In this document: positions 1 to 12,010 of the stretch, piece after piece
Numbering within the stretch: position 1 is the stretch's first letter
How the letters are laid out: each line of letters starts with the position of its first letter
Assembly (NCBI GenBank): GCA_003996215.1
Contig: QJPP01005183.1
Coordinates: 28,705-92,704, forward strand
Source of the DNA: Jaltomata sinuosa
Lineage: Eukaryota; Streptophyta; Magnoliopsida; Solanales; Solanaceae
Length of the DNA stretch: 64,000 nucleotides
Direction: 5' to 3'
Notes under the pieces: generated by a model
Database searches by the model: none
Told to the model about the DNA's origin: nothing
Seen by the model: only the letters and a program-made list of their open reading frames with translations
Position numbers and translations under genes: made by a program

Positions 1-173
1 CTATTATTACTAGTAAAGTTATCTCCACGATGTAAAAAATTGTACACTGATAATATAATGTACAAAATTTAGACTCATTAGGCGTTAGTTTTTTTTTTAT
101 TTCAAAAATAGAAACTATTTTGGGTATATATGAAGCAATTTATACCGTATCAAACAGGACTCGGGTATATTAA

Positions 174-427
174 GAGCTTGTTTGGTTAGAGAATAAGTTA
201 TTCCGAGATTAATTATCTCGTGAATAGTTATTTCAGGATTATTATATCATCCTCGAAGGCTCAATTGATTGGAGAATAAGTTATTTCGAGATTAATTATG
301 CCAAATATTATTCCACCCTCAGTGTGGGATAAAAATAACACCCGTAATTTTTACCTAATTAAATATGGAATAAATTTACTTTAAAATTAATCACGAAATT
401 AATTATTTTTTGTCCCTGAATGAGCCC
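174..427. mobile_element. Tourist/Harbinger-like MITE
   Basis: The 254-bp segment starts GAGCTTGTTTGG and ends with an imperfect inverted counterpart (...ATGAGCCC). It is flanked on both sides by TAA (171-173 and 428-430), the 3-bp target duplication typical of PIF/Harbinger elements. Internal repeats of AATAAGTTATT and GATTAATTAT recur. It has no coding capacity. The termini are diverged, so the family call is moderate. Confidence 0.5.
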
Positions 428-837
428 TAAATTAATTAGCAAGTACAACTTCTTTTTCAGTTATTCATATTCCTGCAGTTGGATTCACTTGGCAATAATA
501 TTATTTTCGTCATGAGATATTTTGGTTCACCTCAATATAAAGATGGAGCTAGAATTTTTTTTAATCTTGAATCACGATTCTTTATGTTTATTCGATTCGA
601 AATAGAATACATTCACATATTAAATAAATTTGTAAACACAATATAAAGTTTGGACTAAAAATATTAGTAGTTTTGTGAGTTTTGTCGTATCCGTAACTAC
701 TATACTGTCTGTCCCTTAATTTAATTCAATTCTAGTCAAGTATGATTAATGAAAATATCTAAAAGGTACTATGTTCTATTTGTCAAAGTAGTAGTGATCC
801 TTAATTCAAAATTACAAATAAATCATTGTCACAAAAG

Positions 838-1055
838 GCATGGTTATTTGGTATAAGGGATAATGGATAACAAATTTCAAAATTTATTTTAGAATAAGTT
901 TATTTCATGTTTGATTGAGATAAAATCGTGAGATAACTTATTTTGAAATTAATTATCTCATGATTATAATATTATTTTTATTCATATTAAGAGTGAGATA
1001 ACAACCCTAAAATAATTAATCTCGAGAAAATTTATTCTCCGATCAAATAAATTCT
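838..1055. mobile_element. Diverged MITE related to the element at 174-427
   Basis: The segment shares the internal motifs ATAACTTATTT and AATTAATTATCTC with the element at 174-427 and reads toward a TTATTCTCCGATCAAATAA right end. I see no clean target duplication, so the boundaries are approximate. Confidence 0.35.
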
Positions 1056-1564
1056 TTAGAGGGAGGAATTCCAACTATTTCGCCCACATATTGATAAAAC
1101 AAGTTGTATATGCTTTGTCCTAGTTATACTTTCCCCTAGATACAACTAACTTCTAATACCAACAAATTAAGCCAGAAAATTATATTATTCTATTTTGGTT
1201 GCTGTCCAGCTTATACTATTTCCTTGCTAACATTCTTATCCAACTAAATATGTCACATCCAACACAGTCATCACCATGTCACACAACTTAGTTCTCTTTT
1301 GTAATTAATTTTTCTTTAAAAAAATTATACTTTTTTTAATAATCTTAATGTTTAGTATAGGTGCCAAGTAAATCTATTTACCAAAATTTGAACAAGATGA
1401 TTTTTAATCCATTTTATTGATCATTAAATCTCACCCTCATCTAATTAAATCACTATTAAAATAAAAAAAATTCTACCGTTAGGTTACTACGGTTCATGGT
1501 CACTGTTCTCGCTGTCCCATCACTATATAGTGTGGTTGGCGGCTTTGAAGGCTTATCCGTTATG

Positions 1565-1806
1565 AAGCACCTCATCACGAATTAATAAGAAATTTATGCT
1601 ATGAAACATGATTTTCTCACTCATTTTCAATGAACCAGCTCATCGAAAAAATGCATGGGAAAAAAATATATTTTCACTGAAATAGTGGAAAACTTTCTAT
1701 TTTTTCGTATGAAAACATTATTATTATTCTTTTTCTCACTGATTCAATCAAAATATCAGAAGGAATGGTCACTGAATATTTCTCAGTGGAAAAATAGTGG
1801 TGAATT
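1565..1806 (+). mobile_element. CACTA-type MITE, copy 1 (degenerate ends)
   Basis: The segment follows the same order of motifs as the copies at 11409-11668 and 41694-41958: GAGAAATTT..GCTATAAAACAT, CATGG.AAAAA, then a GAAAACATTATTATT block and a TTTCTCAGTGGAAAAATAGTG end. The CACTA terminus is decayed at the left. No coding capacity. Confidence 0.45.
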
Positions 1807-3850
1807 CTATACACTACTCTATTAAAAGAATATTTAAACAATTAAATTACTTTATAGGTAATTGCATGTAATTCTATATAATAATCATGCATGCCTTCAT
1901 AACATAAATGATAAATAACCTCTAAACTACCTTGATAGTGTACATAATAAATGATTAATAACCTCTAAGCTATATTGATATTGTGAAGATTCTTTACATA
2001 ATTAGCTCATTTAATTTGAATCTTTTATTAAGATTATAAGTTAGTCATTTTTGGTGTGGCAATAAAACAAAGATATTAAAGCAACATGGATTCCCCACAT
2101 AATTATGTCCTCATAATAAATTAATATTATTATGAAATACTCTGGGAGATAAAATCTTTTTTAATAATTATAATATACGACTATGTTTTGTATTTATAAT
2201 TCTTTATTACTCTTTGAAATACAATATCTCTCTGATAATGGAAAACGACCCTTTGAAAGGTTTGAATAAGTCTAAATTCGAATATAAATTTGATTGGGTG
2301 GAAATAGGGCTGCAAAATAATTTAAAATAATAAGCAACTATCCAATTTACCTAAGACATGATTTGAATAATTAATTTTTTTTATAAATATAATTATTATA
2401 TAATCACTAAATTAATAGTTTTTATCTGCGATTTGTCACTCTCGAGTGAAACATATTTTTTTAAAATATAATTTATAATACGTCTTTTCCCTTAAATGAA
2501 AAGGCGGATTACGTTGGATGAAAGCCTTCTACTTTCTTTTGGTTAATATTTAATTTAATTATCATGGGAATTTTGTTAAAACAATGATTAAGCTTTAACT
2601 TGTAGCCTAGATTCCACATCTGAATCTTGTTGTAGCAAATATAAGATGAATGATTCATATTAATCTATATTTATATTTAGGGAGTATATATTATTTGGTA
2701 TGTTGGGGGATATATTATTTTTGGTATATTGCATTCGTAGGTAAAAAAATAATTGAACAAACATTGAATAAAATATGAATGATGCCGTGGATGAATTGAA
2801 AAAGAATTCTTTATGGTTCTATACCTCCTATTTTTAATACAGAAAATAAATCTTTTTCTCGAAGGATCAGAAAAAAAATGGGTCCGGATGAGGTCTTACC
2901 ATCTAACCGTTGATATTCTATATCTCCACATAGAATTTAATTTCACCGGGCCCATGTCAGAGACAGCGGGACAGTTCTTACACCATTTGTGCAGATCGCT
3001 GCTTATGCGATAAGAAATTTCGCTACTTTAGGACAGTTAGAGTTGACCCCCTCTAATTTTCTTGTTTCTTTACATTTTTCATTTTTCTTCAGTATTTGAG
3101 TTGATGAATTAAACCAAATAGTTATATGAGTAAAAGAAAATAATTTTTAAATTTGTAGTAAAAAAATAAATAGATCTATCATTTCTTGAAATCTTTCTTG
3201 TGATTCAAAATCATAATATATTAAATGTAATATTTGTTTTTCAAATTAAAAAAAGAACTTGTTAGAAAGAAAAATTATGTGTAACTTATAAAGCACATGT
3301 AAAACACAGTCGAATTGCTCAACGCGATAACTTCAATAATCTAATTATTGAATCAATTGGGAGTCACAAAAATAGAGAATGATATAAACACAACAACAAA
3401 AAATGAATATTCATTAGGCTAATTGGACCACCCCTTGTTGTGGTAAACAAAACAAAAAAGAGGAAGAGAATATTCTATAAATAGATATACGTGTAAATGC
3501 GGCTATTAGCCATCGTTCATTTTGCATATTCTCAAAAAATAATTAAAATAAATTTATTCAGAAGGGTCACTTACCCCAAGATGACTTTTCCTTATTTTTC
3601 TTTATATTTAATTTCTTTGATCTTTCATAATTTATTAATGTATGCTTCATTTCAATTATAAATTATAAAATTCTGTATTTTTGTGTAATACTTCCTTTAT
3701 CAAACTCATAAGTAAATGTTGTTATCATCAATAAAAAAAAAATTATGTCTATTCAAGATAACATGATTTATTTTCTCTCATGCTTTGCACTACTTTTTTT
3801 GTTAGTTGTTATATTTTTGCACCTTTTCTTTATATTTAGATTTACTGCAC

Positions 3851-3965
3851 TTGAGCGAGTTGAGGGTCTTTCTAAAACAACCTATCTACCTCTACGAGAT
3901 AGTGATAAAATCTGCGTACACTTTACCCTCTTCAAATTCTACTTATAAAATTTCACTAAATATAT
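3851..3965 (+). repeat. LINE/SINE-type retroposon 3' tail
   Basis: The block reads GAGGGTCTTTCTAAAACAACC, then a Pu/Py block with CTGCGTACACTTTACCCTC, and ends near TTACACTAAATATATTATA. It is a decayed member of the tail seen at 9706-9830, 29786-29905, 30363-30470, 38660-38767 and, inverted, 56471-56600. Confidence 0.55.
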
Positions 3966-4186
3966 TATAATTGTATTTTCTTCCATGCTTAACATGTTTT
4001 TTAATTCACTACTCCAAACTTATTGATAGCGACTTCGAATTTTCTTGTTAAAAGAAATGAAGAAACAAAAGAAGAGGTGAGGGTGGGGTGGGGTGAGGTG
4101 GAGGGTATCAATCACATGGGTGGTAGGTCTATTCTTACCACAACTAGACAAGTTTGGACTGTTGTATTGGCTCAAGACTTAATGCC

Positions 4187-4233
4187 ACTTTTTATTTTAT
4201 TTTATTTTATTTATTTATTTATTTATTTATTTA
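4187..4233. repeat. TTTA/TTTTA microsatellite
   Basis: Short uninterrupted run of TTTTA changing into TTTA units. The open reading frame that spans it is repeat-driven and not a gene. Confidence 0.85.
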
Positions 4234-4685
4234 TTATTGTTGAATTTGTGGCTTATATTAAAAAATTATATTATATAATACTTGTGTTCATCACACTCCA
4301 AGTCCTCTATGCATACATCTGTCTTGTAATAATTCAGCATCATTCTTCTCAAAGACCAACAAGAAAAATAGAAGAAAAAAAAGAGTATAATGTATATGAA
4401 ATTCCATCTAGGAATTAATTATTTTTTGGTATAAAGGGAATAATTCATTTAAATATTCATAAGTTTTAACTTAATTAGCCGTAAATCTTCAAAATATTTT
4501 CAAGTTTTCAAAAACTGGAAAAACTTTCGTTCCACTTATAAAACTTTAAATTTTTTCTAAATAAAATGCATGATCTAAACACAATTTAAAGTTTCAAAAA
4601 TCACAACTTTGAAAATTCAAAATTTCAAATTTTAAACTTCAACTTTAAAATTTATGACTAATCAAAAGCAAAGTTAAAAATAATC

Positions 4686-4695
4686 ATATAATATA

Positions 4696-4735
<40 letters not shown>
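4686..4735. repeat. TA dinucleotide microsatellite
   Basis: About 50 bp of nearly pure TA repeat, broken once by a TATTATA. Confidence 0.9.
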
Positions 4736-4737
<2 letters not shown>

Positions 4738-5097
4738 ATGTATAATGAATATACTATAATTTTTATATATATCGACTAAGAAAAGAAACAGTAAATCTGA
4801 CCGATTATTTGATGGACATGTCAAAAGATAAGTCTTTCACATTTCTAAACCACAATTGAAAATACACCAAATAGTAACCATATACTTCTAATAAAAAATC
4901 TGCTACATGAATGACTATTTGAAGACTTTGTTTCCTCTTCTCTCTTTCCAATCACATTCAATTCCTTCATACTATAACAATTCATGATTGATGGGCATAC
5001 CCCAATTCTTCTTGTTCATTCAATACCTTTAGATATTTTCTTGATTTGCCTCCATGTAAGTTCTTCTTTCTCATGACACTAAAAATATTCTTTTTTT

Positions 5098-5200
5098 GGC
5101 GTAACTGATAAAGTTGTTGTCACACGTGACCTCATGGGGTAGAGCAGTGAAAAGAGTCTATTGTAGTAGAAATGCAGGCGTAACTGATAAAGTTGTTGTC
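5098..5200 (+). repeat. Partial SINE heads, duplicated
   Basis: The string GGCGTAACTGATAAAGTTG occurs twice, at 5098 and 5177, 79 bp apart. After the first copy come SINE-like motifs (CACACGTGACCTCATGGGGT). It resembles the heads of the SINE copies at 6199 and 10691 (GGTAAAGTTGCTGC). It lies in the likely 5' leader of the PAS/LOV gene. Confidence 0.4.
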
Positions 5201-5403
5201 TTTTATTTTTTATGTGTGGTTTATTAAATTCTATGTGCTATTTTTATGGTCTTATTATTGTTTATTGATGATTTCTTTGTTCTTGTTTTGTCCTATGGGT
5301 TGAAGCTGAAGTTGCCGATCTTTGCTGAAAGTTGACACATGGGATTGGGGTTAATCTTTGCTGATAAAGTTACAGTCTTTGAGCCAAAACAAGTAGAATC
5401 AGT

Positions 5404-8400
5404 ATGGAATCACAACTGGGTTTAATTGAAAAATCATTTAATGTTAAATACTCAGATGGGGTTAGAGAAGCTCTTGATGAATTGCCTGATAGTTTTACAA
5501 TTACTGATCCCTCTATATCTGGTCACCCTATTGTTTATGCCTCAAGGGGTTTCTTGAAAGTTTTTGGTTATTCCAAGAATGAGGTTATTGGGAGGAATGG
5601 AAGGGTGTTTCAGGGTCCTAAGACTAATAGAAGATCAGTTATGGCGATTCGCGAGGCGATTCGAGAGGAGAGGGCTATACAAATCAGTTTGTTGAATTAT
5701 AGGAAGGATGGGACACCCTTTTGGATGTTGTTTCATATGTGTCCTGTTTATAGTGAAAAGGATGGGAGGGTGGTTCATTTTTTGGGAGTTCAAGTGCCTA
5801 TTTTGAGGAGGAGAAAGTCATTAGGTGGTGGAATTGGGAAAAATGGAGGAGTGTGTCATGATGGAGGTAATTGCAGGGAGTCTGTTTTTAGGTGTTGTAG
5901 GAGGGAGGTTTGCTCGAATTCGTTTATGGAAGTGGATAGAACATTATCAGTTGATTCAGTTTCAGGCTTGGACCATACAGGTATATGTATGTTCATTATG
6001 CTTCTTGAAAGTTCTCAACTTTTTGTTGTTTATTGTAGTGGACTTATTGTTTGGTTTTCATAGTAAATATGCAGATTAAGATGTTTGGGATTTCGTCTCT
6101 GTCACAGTTGCTACATTATTTTGAAAGTTGTTGCACTAATCTCCAATCATTTGAGTATTGCAGTCTTTAGCTTATGGTCCTAATTTCTTCTATTTGGTTG
6201 CCTTCGCTCCTTGGAGCTACGGTAAAAGTTGTTTCCGTGTGACCTATAGGTCACGGGTTCGAGCCGTGGAAGCAGCCACTAATGCTTGAATTAGGTTAGG
6301 GTGTCTACACTCTACATCACACCTCTTGGGGTGTGATCCTTCCCCGGACCCTGCTAATGCGGGATGCTTTGTGCACCGGGCTGCCCTTTTTTTCTGTTAA
6401 GCTAAATTCATGTTTTGAGTCAATTTCTTTAGTTGCTTGAGTTAGGACTTGGTTATGCTTTGGGGTGCATACACCTTTCCCATTACTTTGTGCTGGAGTT
6501 TCAACCTGCAAATTAGCAGTCCTAGTCAGTATGTAGAACGCAAAAATTGGTCCAGCTACCTTGTACTGCACAAGGGACTTTGTTTCCCATTTTTGTGCAC
6601 TTGGATTATCTCTGTTTCATTTTCATTCTTAAATCGTAGTGTAGAGTTTCCTAGTCTAGTTGCCTGAGGTTCATTTCATAGGATTCCTTTTCATAAGGCT
6701 TATTTATCACAGAAGTAGACGTTGAAGGACCTTGTGAAGCAAGTGATCAAGAGAAGACAAAAGCCAGTATTGCTGTCAACAATATAATGTCCGTTTTGGC
6801 GAACTACAGTGAGTTGATAGGCAGACTGGTCAGTGACAGGAGATGCTGTCAATCTGTAACAAGTCTGCTCAGTGCCTCCTTAAATATATCTTTTGGTAGA
6901 ATAAAACAAAGCTTTGTATTGTGAGTTTTTTTGAATTTCCTAATTTTCTTGTTTTGATGATCGACATGATATGCTCCTGGATGGGCTTAACACTTTCTCT
7001 TGGAATATGTTTCTGAAACGTGCAGAACTGACGTGCAGTTACCAGACATGCCAATTGTATATGCAAGTGATGCCTTCCTAAAATTAACAGGTGCTAAAGC
7101 TGTAGCTAATTTACACTAGTGTAAACTTTTGTTCATTCAATGGGATGTTCTCATTTTGTATGGGTTTGGGGGGGCGTACATAAATCTATTTCTTGTGTTC
7201 ATAAAGAGCATGAGGGCTTACTCTAACTAATATTGCTAACAGGAACCATTCTTTTCTTCAATAGGCTTCTTGAGGCATGAAGTATTGGGCCGTAATTGTA
7301 GGTTTTTAAGCGGAGAAGATACAGACAGAGGCACACAACTTCAGGTAATGTTTTTTATGCTGATCTGCTCTCCTTTGCTTAATTTCGCTTGTTGCATTTG
7401 CTAATTGCTACATCTTGGGATAAGAGAATTAGTGCCCTTCGTATGGTTAAGGTTTCTTAAGTTGGGGTAGTGCTGGGGAAGGTATGGGGTTGAGCAGATG
7501 ATCTCATTCTTTTGTGCTTTTTTTTTCTTCTTTGCAGATAAAACAATGCATCCAAAATGAACAACCGTGTACTGTACATATCTTAAATTACAGGTTGGTT
7601 CCGGTCATTGTGTAACATTCAGATAAAGATTGTTTCCTTGTTTTTTAGGCTCAATCTCTTGGTGGATGCGTGTTTCCTTTCAGAAAAGATGGAACCCCAT
7701 TTTGGAATTTTCTTCACATTTCACCGGTCCGGAGTGCTTCAGGAAAGGTAATAATTTTTAACTAATAGGTACATATTTACCATCATTTATTTTTATGTTG
7801 TATAATGTTGGCCTAAGATGAATTTAAGAGGGGAACATGGTAAGTGAGGATTCATATAGTTTATCCCAACCTGTTTGGGATTGATACATAGTAGTTGTTA
7901 TAGTTGCTGTAGGTACATGTTTACCATCCCATAAGAATCTCAAGAAATGCCTGATGAGGCAACCGAGGTATCTTTTATTATGTAAGTTCTCTATTTTGTT
8001 TAAATTGCATTTGTTGGTCGAGGGAGGAGTAATAAATTAATAATTTCGTAACCACAAATGTGGTATCATAAACGAATGCCCAACATATGGGTGTGTGAAC
8101 TTGATAAAAACAACAATATTAATTTTGTATCATGTGGAGCTTAAATGAAATGAGCTTAATGAAGACGAGGGGATTCATATAGCCGTCCCCAACTTGCTTG
8201 GGACTGAGGTGTATCTGTAATTGTTGTATGTTACCGTATCTTGTGGATGAACTTCTTGAGTTCACTTTTGTAGAGAATCTGGTTCAGTTTAAGAAGTGAG
8301 CCTAATTAATTTCTTATTTTCCTTTTTTGTGTCGCATTGAAACAGAGTTAAATTATCTTTGAATAAACAAGCTCAGAATAAACTATTACAGTCCCAAGAG

Positions 8401-10539
8401 TAAGTTGGCCGAAGAGCTGAGACAAGCTATGTTTGCAGTAGTTGAGTTTGTTCATAGTTCCAACCCAATTGTAGGTTCATCGGTGTCATAAATTAATGGC
8501 ATTGGCGCTGCCTTTGACAAGATTATGGTGCTCTATTGATTCCCTCCGCCCATCAAGGTGATACATAGTCTATTAACAGAACATATCCACATATGTTTCT
8601 CAATGTAAACAACTTCTTGACAGGTTCTTTTAGGTTAATGACATGTCCAAATAGAATGAATATATCTTCTTAGACATGCTTGTTAGTTTTTCCAATTTTA
8701 CAAAATATGGGTTATGAATTAGAAATTTATCGGTTACCTTTTCATACATTTTGTTTATTTGAGATATCCATCTGAAGAGTTCATGTCGTGAGAGATGCTT
8801 CAATCAAGATTCAAGGTGTGAATTGGTTCTCGGGCATCAAGAGTAATGGATGGACTAAAATTCTTCTTTGCTGTATATTAGGAGACAGATCTGAGATTAG
8901 TTCAATGTCTTCCTGAATAACCAATGCTCGAAAAGATTTGAGATTTTGTCCATAGATTTAACTGATTGAAGCTCACAAAAAAAAATCTATAATATTCTAA
9001 AGAAGAAATGGGAAAGCTGGTATGGTTTTCGTTATGTGCTCTTATTCTAGTTTGTGGTGATTAGCGCTAGCCATAATGTTCAAAGAACTTAGCAGAAAGG
9101 AGGATTTTATCATGTCTACTGTATGAGGCTGAGTGCTTGCCTATCAAGAAAGCACACGTTCACAAGATCAAGGTAGCAGATGAAGATGCTGAGATGGATG
9201 TGCGGGAATACTAGGAGAGATAAGATTAGGAACGAAGTTATACGAGACAAGGTGGGATTGCTTAGGTGGAGGATAAGATGAGGGAAGCAAGACTGAGATG
9301 GTTCGGATATGTGAAGAGGAGGTGCGCGGAGGCACCAGTAAGGAGGTGTGAGAGTTTGACTATAGCAAGTTCTAGGAGAGGTAGAGGTAGCCAAAGAAGA
9401 ACTGGGTGAAGGTGATCAGACATGACATGACACATCTTCAGCTTACTGAGGATATGACCCTAGATAGGAAGGTTTGGAGGTCGTTGATTATGATAGAAGG
9501 ATAGTAGGTTGTCGTGAGTTGTAGTACTCTTATGAGGGAGAAGCAAGGAGCTAGTCTCATCTTCTCAGTATTTCGTAGTTTACCTAGTATTCACTTAGTA
9601 TCTTATCCTTCATTTTCATTACTACATGTTACTTCGATTGCTTTGTTATCTTGCTATTTTGCTGCCGTTATTTTCCTTTATATCCTGCTTTGATTGTAGT
9701 TTTTTTAGTCGAGGGTCTATCGAAAACAACTTCTCTACCCCACAAAGGTAAAGTGATGTCTGCGTATACTCTACCCTCCCCAGACCCCACTTGTGGGATT
9801 ACACTAGGTATGTTATTGTTGTTGTATCCCATCTCTTGTAGATAATTGCAAGAGTTTGAAAAGTTAGAAGAAGCTAACCGGGAAGAAACGGAAGTGCAAA
9901 GCAAAACCAGTTGTTACTTGCTTTGTTTAGGTAGGAAACCAAGCTGGCATGTATGTTGGACAAATCAATTAATATAAATTAACCTAATGAAAATCAGTCT
10001 CAAACCACTTTTCAATATGGAATTGAGACAAGTCTGAATGGAGCGACATGGACAATGAGGATTCACATAGCCGACCCCAACTAGCTTTCAATTGTAGGGA
10101 AGTTTTTGTTGTTGTTTGTCGTTGGAGCTCAGTGACAAGTCACATTAGACATTCAAAGATGATTATGAGTTTGTCATTTTATAATCAGACTGAAGCTTGG
10201 AGTAGAATTCTTGTTTCCAAAGCCAATCCATTTGCTGCACATAAAAAACAGAACAAGTGAAGCCTAAATCACAGAAATATGTGCACATAGCACAACTTAC
10301 GCTGCACTTCTACCTGCTGCTGCTGCTGCTTGTTGAAAAATTTAGTCCTAGTTATGCTAATCCCTTGTAATTTTGTCTGTTTGGCTGCATAGGTTGCGTA
10401 CTTCGTTGGGATTCAGATAGAAGATACTAGCGAGGCTCGGGGGAAACAAGGGCTAAATCCGGAGATGAGGCATCGCAGCGTTGTCGCTGCTGTAAAGGTT
10501 GCTGTGAGAGGCTGGTCAATGGGTGCAAGCACCTCCTAG
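5404..10539 (+). CDS. TLP1: PAS/LOV (twin-LOV) blue-light photoreceptor protein
   Basis: Seven exons, frame-continuous with GT..AG borders: 5404-5980, 6713-6920, 7026-7090, 7265-7344, 7538-7593, 7684-7747 and 10393-10539; 398 residues, the size I recall for Arabidopsis PLP/TLP1. Residues ~25-133 form a PAS/LOV fold beginning ELPDSFTITD; the usual photoactive GxNCR motif reads GRNGR, so the flavin-binding Cys is Gly66. Residues ~258-372 form a second LOV domain with intact GRNCRFLSG (Cys295), NYRKDGTPFWN and FVGIQIED. One canonical and one Cys-less domain is the family pattern ('PAS/LOV protein'). The family binds FMN, forms a cysteinyl adduct in blue light and, as I recall, interacts with VTC2-type proteins; no kinase or F-box output domain is present. 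The ATG is the first in frame and starts MESQ, as in homologues. Reading through intron 1 would stop at 6063, leaving only the Cys-less domain. Intron 6 (2.6 kb) carries LINE debris. Confidence 0.93.
6199..6396 (+). mobile_element. tRNA-derived SINE in intron 1 of the PAS/LOV gene
   Basis: It carries an internal pol III B-box-like motif (GGTTCGAGCC at 6256-6265) followed by the Solanaceae SINE body GCAGCC...GATCCTTCCCCGGACCC...GTGCACCGGGCTGCCC and a T-rich 3' end. Diverged copies lie at 10691-10858, 34494-34625 (minus) and 61156-61475 (minus). Confidence 0.75.
7848..8226 (+). repeat. Two short retroposon tails (GATTCATATAG type)
   Basis: GAGGATTCATATAG..CCCAACCTGTTTGGGATTGA at 7848-7905 and GGGATTCATATAGCCGTCCC..TTGCTTGGGACTGAGG at 8168-8226 each run into TTGTTATAG/TTGTTG. 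They are a second tail family, also seen at 10053-10112, 29463-29520 and 48835-48895. All these lie in intron 6 of the PAS/LOV gene or near LINE remnants. Confidence 0.6.
9080..9830 (+). mobile_element. Truncated LINE (reverse-transcriptase C-terminal end plus 3' tail)
   Basis: The + strand reads, with frameshifts, the plant LINE C-terminal stretch of RMLRW..RRDKIRNEVI..KMREARLRWFGYVKRRC (9190-9330), then the GRGRGSQRR and LTEDMTLDR-like motifs to ~9490. The 3' end at 9706-9830 is GAGGGTCTATCGAAAACAAC..CCCCAGACCCCACTTGTGG..GGTATGTTATTGTTGTTG. It is 5'-truncated and non-functional, and sits in intron 6 of the PAS/LOV gene. Confidence 0.7.
10053..10112 (+). repeat. Retroposon tail (GATTCACATAGCCGACCCC type)
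   Basis: The block GAGGATTCACATAGCCGACC followed by CCAACTAGCTTTCAATTG and TTTTTGTTGTTG is a decayed copy of the second tail family, in intron 6 of the PAS/LOV gene. Confidence 0.55.
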
Positions 10540-10690
10540 TTCTTGAACAAATTTGTCTTTCCTTTTTTGTTCTGATAAACACACTGGACTCTGCTGAAAA
10601 ATGTACTCTTATAGCTCATTGGTACCAGAAAAAAATAGAAGAAAAAATAAACATAAACAATATGTTATGGTAATTTAAATTCAATCTTTT

Positions 10691-10858
10691 CTTTGTCATA
10701 TATGGTAAAGTTGCTGCCAACCAGGAGGTCACGGGATCAAGTCATGGAAACAGCCTCTTGTAGAAATGCAAGGTAAGGTTGCGTACAATAGATTCTAGTG
10801 ATTCGGCCCTTCCCCGGCAGATGCATCGCGGGAGCTTTAACGCACCTGATTGCCTTCT
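10691..10858 (+). mobile_element. SINE in or just past the 3' UTR of the PAS/LOV gene
   Basis: The body reads ATGGTAAAGTTGCTGCCAACC, AGGAGGTCACGGGATCAAGTC, GGAAACAGCCTCTTGTAGAA, GGCCCTTCCCCGG, GGAGCTTTAACGCACCTGAT, ending in a T-rich TCTTTTG. It starts about 150 bp after the stop codon, so it may be transcribed with the gene. The B box is decayed. Confidence 0.7.
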
Positions 10859-11408
10859 TTTGTCATATATCCCAATGCGAGTGTAAAAACGAACATCTCT
10901 TGTAAAAAGAACATAAAACTTAAAACAAGTTTGTAGGGCTACAAAACCAAATCTCCCAGCCACTTACTCACCATACATCTATGGCAATCCCAATTGAGAG
11001 GTGAAGTGTAATATCTGCTTATCAAGGTCATTAGCCATGTCCACAATTTGATAGTGTATTGATCACAAGCCACAACTAAATGATCTCTGCTTTAATTTCA
11101 TTATGTTGTCTGTATAGTACACAAACTGGTTCCACATTCATATCAATGTAGTAGTCTATCAGCAGTTAATAATCTCCCATGAAAATGAAGCCACATAATA
11201 AACACAACTTTTGATCTTGCATCATTTTGAAACACATACACTTCCATCTCACTGAGACAATGCTTCCCAACAATTGAAAATATGTGTCTGATCATTCTTC
11301 TTCCTAGCCTGTTTTGAGTTGGAACTTGTTCTAGTATTGATCTAGCCCCAATGGTTTGCCTGACCATCTAACTTGCATGACTAGGAATACCCACAGTATA
11401 AATAGACA

Positions 11409-11668
11409 CACTACTAGAAACATAGACTTTTCCCGCTGCGAATCAATGAGAAATTTGTGTTATAAAACATAATTTTTCCACCCATTTCCCATCGAACCAG
11501 GAAAAGGCATGGTGAAAAATAGATTCTCAATGGAACACTGGAAAGCTTCCTAATTTTTCAGTGTGAAAACACTATTATTATTTCTTTTCTTGCCGGTTCA
11601 ATCAAAATAATTGCGGCAATAACTAGTGAACATTTTTTTTATGAAAAAATAATAATTTTTCAGTAGTG
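11409..11668 (+). mobile_element. CACTA-type MITE, copy 2 (termini intact)
   Basis: It begins CACTACTAGAAACATAG and ends TTTTTCAGTAGTG, i.e. inverted CACTACT(A/G)(G/A)AAA termini, the CACTA/En-Spm signature. Adjacent trinucleotides ACA and AGA are a near-match target duplication. At 260 bp it is non-autonomous. It is the best-preserved of three copies in the window. Confidence 0.7.
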
Positions 11669-11967
11669 AGATTGGTTCGTGATGTAGTAAGAGTGGATCC
11701 ACCTAATCCACAACCTATCTTGTTTACTGGCTAGATGCAATGCAATAGCAACATTATTCCACCAAAAGCTTTGGCCCAAGCTACCAAAACTTTCTTTGTA
11801 ATCACATTGATGCTAGACCACACATAACCTCTACAATAAGCACCTAGTATTACTTTTAGGACCTTAGTAGACAGGATATAAAAATGTGCCCAATATGCTT
11901 GAATACCAAGTAGGGCAATTTGTACAAAATTACATTCTAGTATATGGAAGCTTTTTTTTCATAACCA

Positions 11968-12010
11968 TGGTATCTGGGTCAGCTTACGCACGCCTTGACT
12001 AATTTCACGA
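11968..12010 (-). mobile_element. SINE 3' fragment
   Basis: Reverse-complemented, the block reads AATTAGTCAAGGCGTGCGTA then AGCTGACCCAGATACC, the 3' region of the SINE seen at 30555-30777. Confidence 0.5.

Larger units (their letters stand above)
1..5097. other. Gene-free AT-rich flank with scattered repeats
   Basis: No open reading frame here looks like a protein: the longest ones run through low-complexity T-rich or TTTA repeats. The stretch holds two related MITE-like segments, a CACTA-type MITE, a retroposon 3' tail and two microsatellites, listed separately. The rest shows no recognisable feature. It is the upstream side of the PAS/LOV gene, whose promoter must lie in the last part. Confidence 0.6.

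Noticed and set aside
4023..4418. 131-codon + frame
   Set aside because: Driven by TTTTA/TTTA repeats and a G-rich stretch; no domain and no splice partner.
5404..10539. Loss-of-function of the photoreceptor because LOV1 lacks Cys
   Set aside because: The Gly at this position is, as I recall, normal for the N-terminal PAS domain of PAS/LOV proteins; the second domain keeps its Cys295.
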